Assembly: GCF_003284965.1 (NCBI RefSeq)
Contig: NZ_QMEW01000038.1
Span: forward strand, 1-39,656
Length of the DNA stretch: 39,656 nucleotides
DNA from: Mycolicibacterium sp. GF69
GTDB taxonomy: Bacteria > Actinomycetota > Actinomycetes > Mycobacteriales > Mycobacteriaceae
Direction of reading: 5' to 3'
Part shown: positions 23,857-30,691 of the stretch, one piece after another
How positions within the stretch are numbered: position 1 is the stretch's first letter
How the letters are laid out: each line of letters opens with the position of its first letter
Notes under the pieces: model-generated
What the model saw: only the letters and a program-made list of their open reading frames with translations
Databases searched by the model: none
Told to the model about the DNA's origin: nothing
Position numbers and translations under genes: made by a program

Positions 23857-24144
23857 TCAGCCCAGCCCGTGCAGGATGACGCCGTTGCAGTCGGCGGCGG
23901 CCTGGCGCAGCTTCACGGCGGCCTGATACTCGTCGGAGTAGTACCACGCCTTGGCCGCTTCCTCGGACTCGAACTCGAGCAGCACCGTCTGCGTGCCGTG
24001 CCACTTACCCTCGATCACCTCAGCCTTCTGGTCGAACGCCAACAGCGTTGCGCTGGCCATGGTCTGGCTGGCCGCCTTGCCGTACTCCGCCATACCGTCG
24101 GGATCCTTGACGTCCTCGGTGATGAGGATGTACGCCTTGGCCAT
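23857..24144 (-). CDS. DUF1330 family protein (dimeric alpha/beta barrel)
   Basis: Small cytoplasmic protein of 95 aa of the DUF1330 family, related to dimeric alpha/beta-barrel (EthD/Dabb-like) proteins. Typical blocks are YILITEDVKDPDGMAEYGKAAS, VLLEFESEEAAKAWYYSDEYQAAVKLRQAAA and CNGVILHGLG. No enzymatic activity is established for the family; relatives include small monooxygenases and ring-cyclising or stress proteins. It is the last gene of the P450-ferredoxin operon, 16 bp after the ferredoxin, with AGGAG before the ATG. A helper role in handling the P450 product is inferred from position only. Confidence 0.88.
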   Translation of the reverse strand: MAKAYILITEDVKDPDGMAEYGKAASQTMASATLLAFDQKAEVIEGKWHGTQTVLLEFESEEAAKAWYYSDEYQAAVKLRQAAADCNGVILHGLG

Positions 24145-24160
24145 TCGATTCTCCTACTGA

Positions 24161-24352
24161 TCAGTCGATTTCTCGGATTGCACGTTCGGGGCAGTTCGCG
24201 ATCGCGTCGCGCGCAGCAGATTCGAGCTCTGCGGGCACCTCTTCCGGGCTCGCCACCGCCCAGCCGTCGTCGTTCAGTTCGAACACCTCCGGGCACAGTG
24301 TCAAACACATGCCGTGGCCCGCACAGCGGTCTTCGTCGACGGTGACCTTCAT
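24161..24352 (-). CDS. P450-type ferredoxin
   Basis: Ferredoxin of 63 aa with the motif CAGHGMCLTLCPEVF and the block NCPERAI. The central residue is His, the commonest form in mycobacterial P450 ferredoxins, and an additional Cys sits where Ala is frequent before Pro-Glu. Its ATG overlaps the P450 stop (ATGA), marking it as the cognate partner of the P450 at 24349-25638. No reductase gene follows. Confidence 0.94.
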   Translation of the reverse strand: MKVTVDEDRCAGHGMCLTLCPEVFELNDDGWAVASPEEVPAELESAARDAIANCPERAIREID

Positions 24353-25638
24353 CGGGCATCCCCTGAAACGAGGTCGAACTCCAGATGCAGTTCGGTCAAC
24401 CCGCGCAAAATGTAGGTCGGGATGTAGTTGTACCGGCGCTCCCCCGCGGGTCCGTGATGGGCCTCGCTGATCCGAATGTCGGTGGTGCGGTCCAGCAACC
24501 GCTCGAGCCCGACGCGTGTCTCGGCGCGGGCCAACGGCGCGCCCGGGCAGCTGTGGATGCCGCGGCCGAATGCGAGATGCTGGCGGGCGTTCTTACGCTC
24601 GGGGTCGAAGGTGTCCGGATCCTCGAAGCGGCGCGGGTCGCGGTTCGCCGCACCGTTGACCACCATCACCGTGCAACCGGCGCCGAGCTGTTGGTCGCCG
24701 ACGATCGTAGGCACTCGCGACAGCCGGAAGTCGCCCTTGACGGGGCTCTCGATGCGCAGGCACTCCTCGATGAAGTTCGGCAGCAGGCTGCGGTCCTCGC
24801 GCAGCTGTCGCTGGATGTCGGGGCGGTCTCCCAGGACCTTCAGCGCGGTGCTCAACAACCGCACCGTGGTCTCCTGGCCGGCGGAGAACACGTTGGTGGC
24901 CACCCGAACGACATCGGCCACCTCGGGTACCGTGCCGTCCGGGAACGTCGCGGTCGCCAACCCGGTCAGCACGTCGTCACGCGGTTCACGACGACGGTCC
25001 TCGACGTACTCGGCGAAGACCTCGTAGAGGTACTCCAGCGGCGTCTTCGTCAGCGTCTTGTCCGCATTGCCCAGCCCGCCGCCGTGTGTGCCGCGGGCCA
25101 GCCGCTCCAACAGTTCGGGGCGGTCCTCGTCGGGCACTCCGAGCAGATCGGCGATCACGCGCAACGTGAACGGTCCGGCGAAACCACTGATGAACTCCCC
25201 CTGCCCGGGCGCCAGGAAGTCGTCGAGGATGTCGTCGGCGAGCTGCCACATCGCGTCCTCGTTCTCCTTGAGGCGCTTGGGCGTGATCAGCCGCATCAGC
25301 AGGGCGCGGTGGTTGGTGTGCGTCGGTGGGTCCAGCGTCGGCAACTGGTCGCTGAACGGGATCTCGTCGCGGTGCTCGACGATCAGGTCGGTGACATCGT
25401 CTCCCTCCAGCGGTACCGGGAATCCCGGGAACGGGCCGGTGACCGAGATGCACGACGAGAACGTTTCGGCGTCGTTGTAGACGTCGACGGCCTCCTGCCA
25501 ACCGGTCACCATCGTGACGCCGTAGTGGTCCTCGCGGGTGACCGGGCACTTGTTGCGCAGTGCCTCGTAGAACCGGTACGGGTCGTCGGTCAGACGCCCG
25601 TCCCGGAAGAAGTCGACCGTGGTGAGGTCCTCGGCCAT
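24349..25638 (-). CDS. cytochrome P450 (third, divergent type)
   Basis: P450 of 429 aa, not closely related to the tandem pair. Conserved elements are the C-helix region LDPPTHTNHRALL, the I-helix FSAGQETTVRLLS, the K-helix IEECLR and the haem loop LAFGRGIHSCPGAPLAR with Cys364. The C-terminal extension (RRYNYIPTYILRGLTELHLEF) is typical of one mycobacterial P450 group with large hydrophobic substrates, but no CYP name is assigned. GGAGG precedes ATG 25638. The promoter contains operator copy 3 at 25669-25683, tying it to the acyl-CoA dehydrogenase and amidohydrolase operons 15 kb away. It is followed by its ferredoxin and a DUF1330 gene. Confidence 0.94.
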   Translation of the reverse strand: MAEDLTTVDFFRDGRLTDDPYRFYEALRNKCPVTREDHYGVTMVTGWQEAVDVYNDAETFSSCISVTGPFPGFPVPLEGDDVTDLIVEHRDEIPFSDQLPTLDPPTHTNHRALLMRLITPKRLKENEDAMWQLADDILDDFLAPGQGEFISGFAGPFTLRVIADLLGVPDEDRPELLERLARGTHGGGLGNADKTLTKTPLEYLYEVFAEYVEDRRREPRDDVLTGLATATFPDGTVPEVADVVRVATNVFSAGQETTVRLLSTALKVLGDRPDIQRQLREDRSLLPNFIEECLRIESPVKGDFRLSRVPTIVGDQQLGAGCTVMVVNGAANRDPRRFEDPDTFDPERKNARQHLAFGRGIHSCPGAPLARAETRVGLERLLDRTTDIRISEAHHGPAGERRYNYIPTYILRGLTELHLEFDLVSGDAR

Positions 25639-25668
25639 GCGTCCTCCGTTTCGACGATCTCAAGCAAC

Positions 25669-25683
25669 GAGAACGTGATTCTC
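25669..25683. promoter_or_regulatory. 15-bp palindromic operator, copy 3
   Basis: GAGAACGTGATTCTC, 31 bases upstream of the P450 ATG. It has the same 6-3-6 arrangement as the sites at 10032 and 10155, so one regulator probably controls all three operons. Confidence 0.6.
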
Positions 25684-25729
25684 ATATGCGGGTATCAGGT
25701 TTCCATAGTGGCACGTCGCCGTCAACGAC

Positions 25730-25751
25730 GCGCTGAGCACCCGCTCAGCGC
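25730..25751. terminator. short perfect hairpin
   Basis: GCGCTGAG (25730-25737) and CTCAGCGC (25744-25751) form an 8-bp stem with a 6-base loop. It lies just downstream of the TauD operon on the minus strand and may insulate it from the P450 promoter. No U-tract. Confidence 0.4.
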
Positions 25752-25757
25752 CCACCG

Positions 25758-25810
25758 GTGATTTCGGTGCGCTACCTATCAGCCGGCGATCGGTTACGCA
25801 CCGAAATCAC
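25758..25810 (-). terminator. perfect 14-bp hairpin after TauD gene
   Basis: Arms GTGATTTCGGTGCG (25758-25771) and CGCACCGAAATCAC (25797-25810) pair perfectly around a 25-base loop. The stem begins directly after the TauD stop codon, so it most likely terminates the reductase-SDR-Rieske-TauD operon. Confidence 0.6.
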
Positions 25811-26656
25811 TCATTGGATCGGCTCGCCGCCGAGCACCGTGGTGCGCAGCATCTCGCGTGGCGAGTCGGGGTCGTACGGCGCGGCGCGGTGCAGGACGCC
25901 GTTGTTGTCCCAGATCACGGTGTCGCCGACGGACCAGCGGTGGCTGTACACCAGCCCTGGCTGCGTGGCCCGGTCCAGCAGGTCGGCCAGCAGCGCCCGC
26001 CCCTCCTCGAGGTCCATGCCGACGACGTGATCCGCCGACGCCCCCAGCACCAACGATTTGCGGCCGCTGCGGTGCGTCCACACCAGCGGGTGCTCATGCG
26101 TCGGCCGGGACCGCCAGCGCGCCAACTCCTCGGGCGACGGGTCGGGGTTGACCCGACGCTGTGAGGCCTCCAGCGAATGCACCACCCGCAGCGCCCCGAA
26201 GCGCTCCCTCTCCTCTTCGCTGAACGCCTCGTAGGCCGCATACGAGTTCGCGAACTCCGTCTCCCCGCCGGTCTCGGCCACCTGCTTGGCCGAGAGCACC
26301 GTCGCCTTCTGCGGACACTCGTCATTGGTCGGCGTGCATCCGTCGATGTGCCAGTCGAACGTTGCCCGAAGATAGGCCGCCGAAGAGTTCTTCGACTTGT
26401 CGAGCGTGACGGGATAGATACCGGCGACCGGATGGTGACCGTCCGAGGAGTGATCGATGTCGCCGAGTCGCCGGCAGAACGCCACCTGCGCCTCGGGCGT
26501 CAGCCCGAGACCAGGGAACACCAGCACGCCGTTGTCCTCCAGCGCGTCGAGGACCGCGGCGCCGAGCGCCTCGTCGTCGGCCAGCGCATCGGAGTCCAGA
26601 CCCCTCACCTCCGCGCCGACCGACGCGGTGAGCTTGTTGATAGTCAGCACAGTCAT
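25811..26656 (-). CDS. TauD/TfdA-family Fe(II)/2-oxoglutarate dioxygenase
   Basis: Dioxygenase of 281 aa of the TauD/TfdA family, which hydroxylates substrates while decarboxylating 2-oxoglutarate. The iron facial triad is His103 and Asp105 (DWHIDGC) and His256 (NGVLHRAAP); Arg267 or Arg271 would bind the 2-oxoglutarate carboxylate. Family members attack taurine, phenoxyacetates, alkyl sulfates and many other small molecules, so the substrate is open; the window also encodes a sulfotransferase, but a sulfate-ester link is speculation. Upstream of ATG 26656 is a 14-bp tandem duplication carrying the start region. It closes the minus-strand operon beginning at 30123. Confidence 0.92.
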   Translation of the reverse strand: MTVLTINKLTASVGAEVRGLDSDALADDEALGAAVLDALEDNGVLVFPGLGLTPEAQVAFCRRLGDIDHSSDGHHPVAGIYPVTLDKSKNSSAAYLRATFDWHIDGCTPTNDECPQKATVLSAKQVAETGGETEFANSYAAYEAFSEEERERFGALRVVHSLEASQRRVNPDPSPEELARWRSRPTHEHPLVWTHRSGRKSLVLGASADHVVGMDLEEGRALLADLLDRATQPGLVYSHRWSVGDTVIWDNNGVLHRAAPYDPDSPREMLRTTVLGGEPIQ

Positions 26657-26681
26657 GGTCGTCCTGTCATGGTCGTCCTGT
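26654..26681. repeat. 14-bp tandem repeat over the TauD start
   Basis: CATGGTCGTCCTGT is present twice in tandem (26654-26667 and 26668-26681), followed by a partial third unit. On the minus strand each unit supplies a ribosome-site-like AGGACG and an ATG, but 14 bases apart means they are in different frames. Slippage would change spacing and frame of the extra starts. Confidence 0.7.
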
Positions 26682-26697
26682 CATGGTCATGGCACCG

Positions 26698-27027
26698 TCA
26701 CGGCACCGGCGCGCTGACGCGGTTCATCACGGCGTCGGCGGAGTCGGCGGGCTTCTGGGTTCCGAAGACCTCGACGGCCATCGACACCATGATCATCGAG
26801 TAGATGAGATGCAGCAGATTCAGCGCATCGTCGGGCACATCGTCGAGCGGGAACTTGTCGCAGTAGTCGATCGCCTCCTCGAACCGAGGGGTGAACGCGT
26901 CGTAGAACTCCCGGATCTCCGGCATGGGCGTGTTGAGCCGCGTCGTCCATCGCTCCGCTTCGGTTGGCAGGCACCACTTCTCGGCGAACGGCTCGAACTC
27001 GGCGAAAGCGCTCGGCAAACGGGTCAT
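26698..27027 (-). CDS. small companion protein of Rieske oxygenase (copy 1)
   Basis: Protein of 109 aa with no family I recognise. It is a clear paralogue of the protein at 31942-32304: shared residues include WCLPTEAxR, a central FYDAxTxR, EEAIxYCDKFxLDD and LNLxHLxYSMI, and both end in PVP. It is predicted mostly helical and soluble, with conserved Trp-Cys and Tyr-Cys-Asp positions that could bind metal or contact the partner. It is too short and too different to be the cystatin-fold beta subunit (about 170 aa) of ring-hydroxylating dioxygenases. In both places its ATG stands one base after the stop of a Rieske alpha gene (TGA-C-ATG), so it is probably an obligate subunit or assembly factor. 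Confidence 0.82.
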   Translation of the reverse strand: MTRLPSAFAEFEPFAEKWCLPTEAERWTTRLNTPMPEIREFYDAFTPRFEEAIDYCDKFPLDDVPDDALNLLHLIYSMIMVSMAVEVFGTQKPADSADAVMNRVSAPVP

Positions 27028-27028
27028 G

Positions 27029-28300
27029 TCACACCCCCACCGGTGTGCGTTCGGACTTGTACTCCTCGACCCACTTGACCGCCTCGTGGTGCAGATGACG
27101 CACGAGGATCTCCTGATCGGACAGCGGATAGTCGTCGACGATCGGCTCGTCCAGGCCGTACTCCAGCGCCGCCTGCGTGCCGCCGAGCATCCCGGCGTCC
27201 TGCAGCGCGAACTCCTTGAGCACGACCGAAGCGACCTCGTGCTCGATACGCTCGCGCACGGAGCGGGCAGGGTGAAACGCGTTGTACGCCTCGAACTTAT
27301 GGGTGTTGTGCGACGTCGGCCAATACCGGTACAGCAGATACCAGCCGTGGTAGATGAGGATCTCCAGGTTCGGGAAGATCTGGAAGTTGGTGATGCCCCA
27401 CGGTTCGATCCCTCCCGGGTTCAGACCGGCCGACTGGTGCGTCTCCGGGGTGCGCCACGGCCCGACCAGCCCACTGCGCGTGACCCGTTCGACGGGGTAC
27501 ATGCACTCGGGATCGAGCAACCACCGTCGCGTACCGGCCGTGGACACCAGGCGATGCGGCCCGTCGATCTGGAAGTGCCCGCACTCGAACGTCGCGTTCG
27601 GCTGGCGGACCGCGCTGGGCACCTGCTGGCTGTGCAGCGACGGCACGTGGTAGTACTCCTGGAACGCGTCGGCGAAGATCTTCCAGTTGCTGTTGTTGCG
27701 CGCCTCGAATTCGTAACGCTCGGTCATCATCTCGAACGGGTAGTCGTCGAGCGCAGTGATCATGGGACCGAGGAATTCCCGCAGGCTCCACCGCGGTTCC
27801 GGATCGAAGTTGATGAAGATGAACCCGTTCCAGACGTCGCACTGCACCGGCTTGAGCCCGTATCGCGCGTTGTCCAGACCGAAGAACTCCCCCGGCTGCT
27901 GAACGAACGTCAGATCGCCCTTGAGGTCGTAACGCCAGCCGTGATACTTGCAGGTGAACTGACGACATGTGCCCTTGACCTCTACGTTGGGGTAGTCGTT
28001 CCACACCAACTTGTTCCCGCGGTGACGGCAGATGTTGTAGAACGCCCGGATCTGCTGGTCCTTACCCCGCACCACGATTACCGACGTCTTGGCCGCCTCG
28101 ATCTCCTTGGTGAGATAGCTGCCGACGCGCGGTAGCTCCTCGACGCGGGCGACGTTGAGCCAGGCCCGCTTGAAGACGGCCTCGCGTTCGAGTTCGTAGA
28201 ACTCCGGGGAGGTCGAGTCCCGGAACGAGATCGGCCCGGTTCCCAATTCCGGGTAGTGCTCGGTCCAGCTTCCCTCAGCCGGCTTGGGCCACTTCGCCAT
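27029..28300 (-). CDS. Rieske oxygenase alpha subunit (copy 1)
   Basis: Rieske non-haem iron oxygenase of 423 aa. The [2Fe-2S] ligands are Cys91 and His93 (ICRHRGNKLV) and Cys117 and His120 (CKYHGW). The mononuclear iron site is seen in FADAFQEYYHVPSLHS (two His) with a C-terminal Asp in ALQDAGML. It resembles alpha subunits of ring-hydroxylating dioxygenases and KshA-type monooxygenases and is closely similar to the protein at 32306. The GGGAGG before ATG 28300 decides the start. It is followed by its small companion and a TauD gene, and preceded by an SDR and a KshB-like reductase, which is the likely electron donor. Confidence 0.95.
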   Translation of the reverse strand: MAKWPKPAEGSWTEHYPELGTGPISFRDSTSPEFYELEREAVFKRAWLNVARVEELPRVGSYLTKEIEAAKTSVIVVRGKDQQIRAFYNICRHRGNKLVWNDYPNVEVKGTCRQFTCKYHGWRYDLKGDLTFVQQPGEFFGLDNARYGLKPVQCDVWNGFIFINFDPEPRWSLREFLGPMITALDDYPFEMMTERYEFEARNNSNWKIFADAFQEYYHVPSLHSQQVPSAVRQPNATFECGHFQIDGPHRLVSTAGTRRWLLDPECMYPVERVTRSGLVGPWRTPETHQSAGLNPGGIEPWGITNFQIFPNLEILIYHGWYLLYRYWPTSHNTHKFEAYNAFHPARSVRERIEHEVASVVLKEFALQDAGMLGGTQAALEYGLDEPIVDDYPLSDQEILVRHLHHEAVKWVEEYKSERTPVGV

Positions 28301-28336
28301 GTGAACCTCCCAGTTGTCCAAACCCGTTGTGCGTCA

Positions 28337-29080
28337 TCACATCACTGATCCACCGTTGACGCCCAGCGTCTGACCGGTGATGAAGCCGGCCTCCTCCGAG
28401 CAGAGGAAGCCCACGGCCGCGGCAATATCGTCACCGGTGCCGAGATGGCCCAGCGGAACACTCGCGGCCATTTCCGCATTCGACGGCAGATGTCCTGCCT
28501 CCTGACCGGCATGCTGCATCGGCGTCTCGATGGCCGACGGCGGGATGTTGTTCACCGTGATACCCGTCGGACCGTACTCCCGGGCAAGCGATCTGGTCAG
28601 CGACAGCAGCGCACCCTTGGACGCGGCGTAATGCGCCATCCCCGGCGAACCGCGCTGCGCGCTCGACGACGAGATCATCACGATGCGGCCCCAGCCGGCG
28701 GCGAGCATGTCGGGCACGGCCACCTGGCAGCAGTGGAACGTACCGGTGAGGTTGACGTCGATGAGCCGCTGCCACGCCTGCGGCGAGATGTCAGTGAAGG
28801 CTGCCCAGCCGACGGCCCCGGCGCTCGTCACCAGGATGTGCACCGGGCCCAACTCCGTGCGCACCTTGGCGAAGGCCTCTTCGACCGCCCGACGGTCACT
28901 AACGTCGACCGCCACCCCGAGCGCCGCCGCGCCCGCGGCGCGCAGTTGTTCGGCGACCCGTTGCGCCGCTTCACCGTTGAGATCGAGCACCGCGACCTTG
29001 TGCCCCCGCCTGGCAAGCTCGTGACAGGTTGCCTCCCCCATCCCCGAGGCGCCGCCGGTCACCACCGCAACGCGGCTCAT
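28337..29080 (-). CDS. SDR family oxidoreductase
   Basis: Short-chain dehydrogenase of 247 aa, NAD(P)-dependent. It has the cofactor loop VTGGASGMGEATC (10-22), the Ser block MISSSSAQRG, the Tyr-x-x-x-Lys HYAASKGALL and the C-terminal FITGQTLGVNGGSVM. The start at 29080 follows GGAGATGG and gives a usual-length N-terminus. It lies between the reductase and the Rieske alpha gene of one operon, so it probably oxidises the alcohol or dihydrodiol made by the Rieske enzyme. Position alone supports that substrate assignment. Confidence 0.92.
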   Translation of the reverse strand: MSRVAVVTGGASGMGEATCHELARRGHKVAVLDLNGEAAQRVAEQLRAAGAAALGVAVDVSDRRAVEEAFAKVRTELGPVHILVTSAGAVGWAAFTDISPQAWQRLIDVNLTGTFHCCQVAVPDMLAAGWGRIVMISSSSAQRGSPGMAHYAASKGALLSLTRSLAREYGPTGITVNNIPPSAIETPMQHAGQEAGHLPSNAEMAASVPLGHLGTGDDIAAAVGFLCSEEAGFITGQTLGVNGGSVM

Positions 29081-29103
29081 CGAGCCATCTCCATCAATCA
29101 CCT

Positions 29104-30123
29104 CTACTCGTAGACCACGTGGACTGAGCGACTCGTCGGTAGCGACTGACACGTCAGCACCCACCCTTCGGCCACTTCGTCGTCGTCGAGGGCATCGTTG
29201 TTCAGCATCCGGGCGCTGCCGGATTCGATGCGTGCCATACATGTTCCACACGAACCGGTCTCGCAGGACGACGGTGCCCGCAGTCCGGCGATCCGAGCCG
29301 TCTGCAGCAGCGTGTTGCCGGCCCGGTAGGGCGCGGTGGTGGTTTTGCGATCGAGTTCGATGACCACCTCTTCGGTCTGCTCGGCGGCCTCGACGACATC
29401 GTCGGCAACCGGCGTTACCTGAAACCGCTCGAGGTGCAGCCGGTCCCGCGACACGCCGTTCGCCAGCAGCGTCTCCTCCACCGTGTCCATGAACGGGCCG
29501 GGCCCGCAGATGTAGTAGTCGGCATCGCGGTCGCAGTCGATCAGCGCGGCGACCGTCGCCGCGCCCACCACACCGGCTTCGTCGTCGAAGTGCTCGGTGA
29601 CCGTCAACCGCTGGGGATTGGCGCCGGCGAGGTCGTGAAGCGAGTCGCCGAAGATCACCGAGTCACGGGATCGGTTGGCGTAGAACAGCTGGATCCGCCT
29701 GTCTGTGCTCACCAGAGCCGACCCGATCAGCGAGAAAATCGGGGTGATGCCGCTGCCACCGGCGAACGCGACGATGTCACGGTCGGCCTCGCCGAGCAGA
29801 AACCGGCCATCCGGCGGTGCCGCGTGGATCTCACCGCCGACTTGGGCGGTGTCGTTCAGCCAGTTCGAAACCAGGCCGTCCGGATCGCGCTTGACGGTGA
29901 TCTGCAGATCGTTGCCGTTGTGCGGACACGACGACATCGAGTAACACCGGCGGTGATGGTCGCCGGCGACAGCCACCCGCAAGGTCAAGAACTGGCCTGC
30001 CTGATAACGGAATTGCTGCGAGCAATCCTCGGGGACATCGAGCACCAAAGACACCGCATCACTGGTCTCGCGCACCACCCGCTTGATGCGTAGGGACGCG
30101 AACTCGACGGCTTCTTCAGGCAT
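29104..30123 (-). CDS. KshB/PaaE-like ferredoxin-NADH reductase
   Basis: Oxygenase reductase of 339 aa with three parts: an FAD-binding barrel (RCYSMSSCP near residue 60), a NAD-binding domain (FAGGSGITPIFSLI and DYYICGPGPFMD) and a C-terminal plant-type [2Fe-2S] domain (CETGSCGTCMAR and a later Cys in VLTCQSL). This is the arrangement of KshB, the reductase of 3-ketosteroid 9-alpha-hydroxylase, and of PaaE. It is the only reductase near the two Rieske alpha genes and probably serves both. It is the first gene of its operon. A predicted promoter with an 18-bp operator lies directly upstream and implies a very short or absent leader; in-frame GTG codons at 30126 and 30129 are alternative leaderless starts. 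Confidence 0.93.
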   Translation of the reverse strand: MPEEAVEFASLRIKRVVRETSDAVSLVLDVPEDCSQQFRYQAGQFLTLRVAVAGDHHRRCYSMSSCPHNGNDLQITVKRDPDGLVSNWLNDTAQVGGEIHAAPPDGRFLLGEADRDIVAFAGGSGITPIFSLIGSALVSTDRRIQLFYANRSRDSVIFGDSLHDLAGANPQRLTVTEHFDDEAGVVGAATVAALIDCDRDADYYICGPGPFMDTVEETLLANGVSRDRLHLERFQVTPVADDVVEAAEQTEEVVIELDRKTTTAPYRAGNTLLQTARIAGLRAPSSCETGSCGTCMARIESGSARMLNNDALDDDEVAEGWVLTCQSLPTSRSVHVVYE

Positions 30124-30133
30124 CACCACCCAG

Positions 30134-30161
30134 AGTATCAAGTACTTGTGATTGGTATCAA
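30134..30161 (-). promoter_or_regulatory. predicted promoter of KshB-like/Rieske operon
   Basis: On the minus strand TTGATA (30156-30161), a 16-bp spacer and GATACT (30134-30139). The MarR-type operator occupies the spacer and -10 element. The predicted start point is within a few bases of the first codon. Confidence 0.5.
30135..30152. promoter_or_regulatory. 18-bp operator, copy 1 (probable MarR site)
   Basis: Written on the minus strand it is ATCACAAGTACTTGATAC, with the core palindrome CAAGTACTTG (30139-30148). It differs in one base from the site at 33645-33662. The half-site GTATCAAGT is repeated at 30155-30163. Placement next to the marR gene and inside the promoter spacer indicates repression. 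Confidence 0.65.
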
Positions 30162-30204
30162 GTGGTCGGATTCGGCAACCCCTGACGAGCAACGGCCGAC
30201 GAGT

Positions 30205-30687
30205 TCAGTGCCCGATGTGGTCGTCGGCCAGTCTGTGGCCGGTGCCTTTCTCGACCACCCGCGCCAGCAGGTCGCGCAACGTCCGCTGTTCCTCCGGGGT
30301 CAGCACGCCGAACACCGCCTCGTGCGCGGCGATCGCGTCGCTGACCACCGACGTGGCCACCCTGCGGCCTTCATCGGTGAGGTAGGCCTTCAGGATTCGC
30401 GCGTGCTGCGGATCGGGTTTGCGCACGACGAGCCCGCGTTGTTCCAGCGCTTTTACCGCCAGTTGCACGCCCTGCGGGGTGATCAGCATGCGGCGGGCCA
30501 ATTCGGCACCCGACAACCCCGGCTCGTTGGTGAGTTGGCGCAGCACGCCGATCTGGGCCGTGCTCACCCCGTGGCGGCTGACCGCGTCATTGACCGCCGT
30601 GAGCGAGAAGTACCACGCCTGCTTGAGATGCCACAGGATGTTGTCGTCGAGCTCCATGCTCAGTTCCGGGTTCGTCTCCCTGGCCAT
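30205..30687 (-). CDS. MarR-family transcriptional regulator
   Basis: MarR-type winged-helix regulator of 160 aa. Residues 15-55 form the dimerisation helices (LWHLKQAWYFSLTAVNDAVSRHGVSTAQIGVL); the recognition helix is in LSGAELARRMLITPQGVQLAVKALEQRGLV; the wing has RKPDPQHARILKAYLTDEGR. Such dimers bind 16-20-bp palindromes and release them on binding a phenolic or lipid ligand. It is the last gene of the Rieske-2 operon (four bases after the amidohydrolase stop) and is located between two nearly identical 18-bp operators, so it is the best candidate to control both Rieske operons and the aldehyde dehydrogenase. No clear ribosome site before ATG; translational coupling is likely. Confidence 0.9.
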   Translation of the reverse strand: MARETNPELSMELDDNILWHLKQAWYFSLTAVNDAVSRHGVSTAQIGVLRQLTNEPGLSGAELARRMLITPQGVQLAVKALEQRGLVVRKPDPQHARILKAYLTDEGRRVATSVVSDAIAAHEAVFGVLTPEEQRTLRDLLARVVEKGTGHRLADDHIGH

Positions 30688-30691
30688 AGCG

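Noticed and set aside
24385..25761. Plus-strand open frame opposite the third P450
   Set aside because: Shadow of a well-supported P450 gene.
30139..30148. CAAGTACTTG as a KstR2 binding site
   Set aside because: It is close to the known KstR2 motif but one flanking base differs, the second copy has a changed core base, and a marR gene sits next to the sites. Kept only as an alternative.
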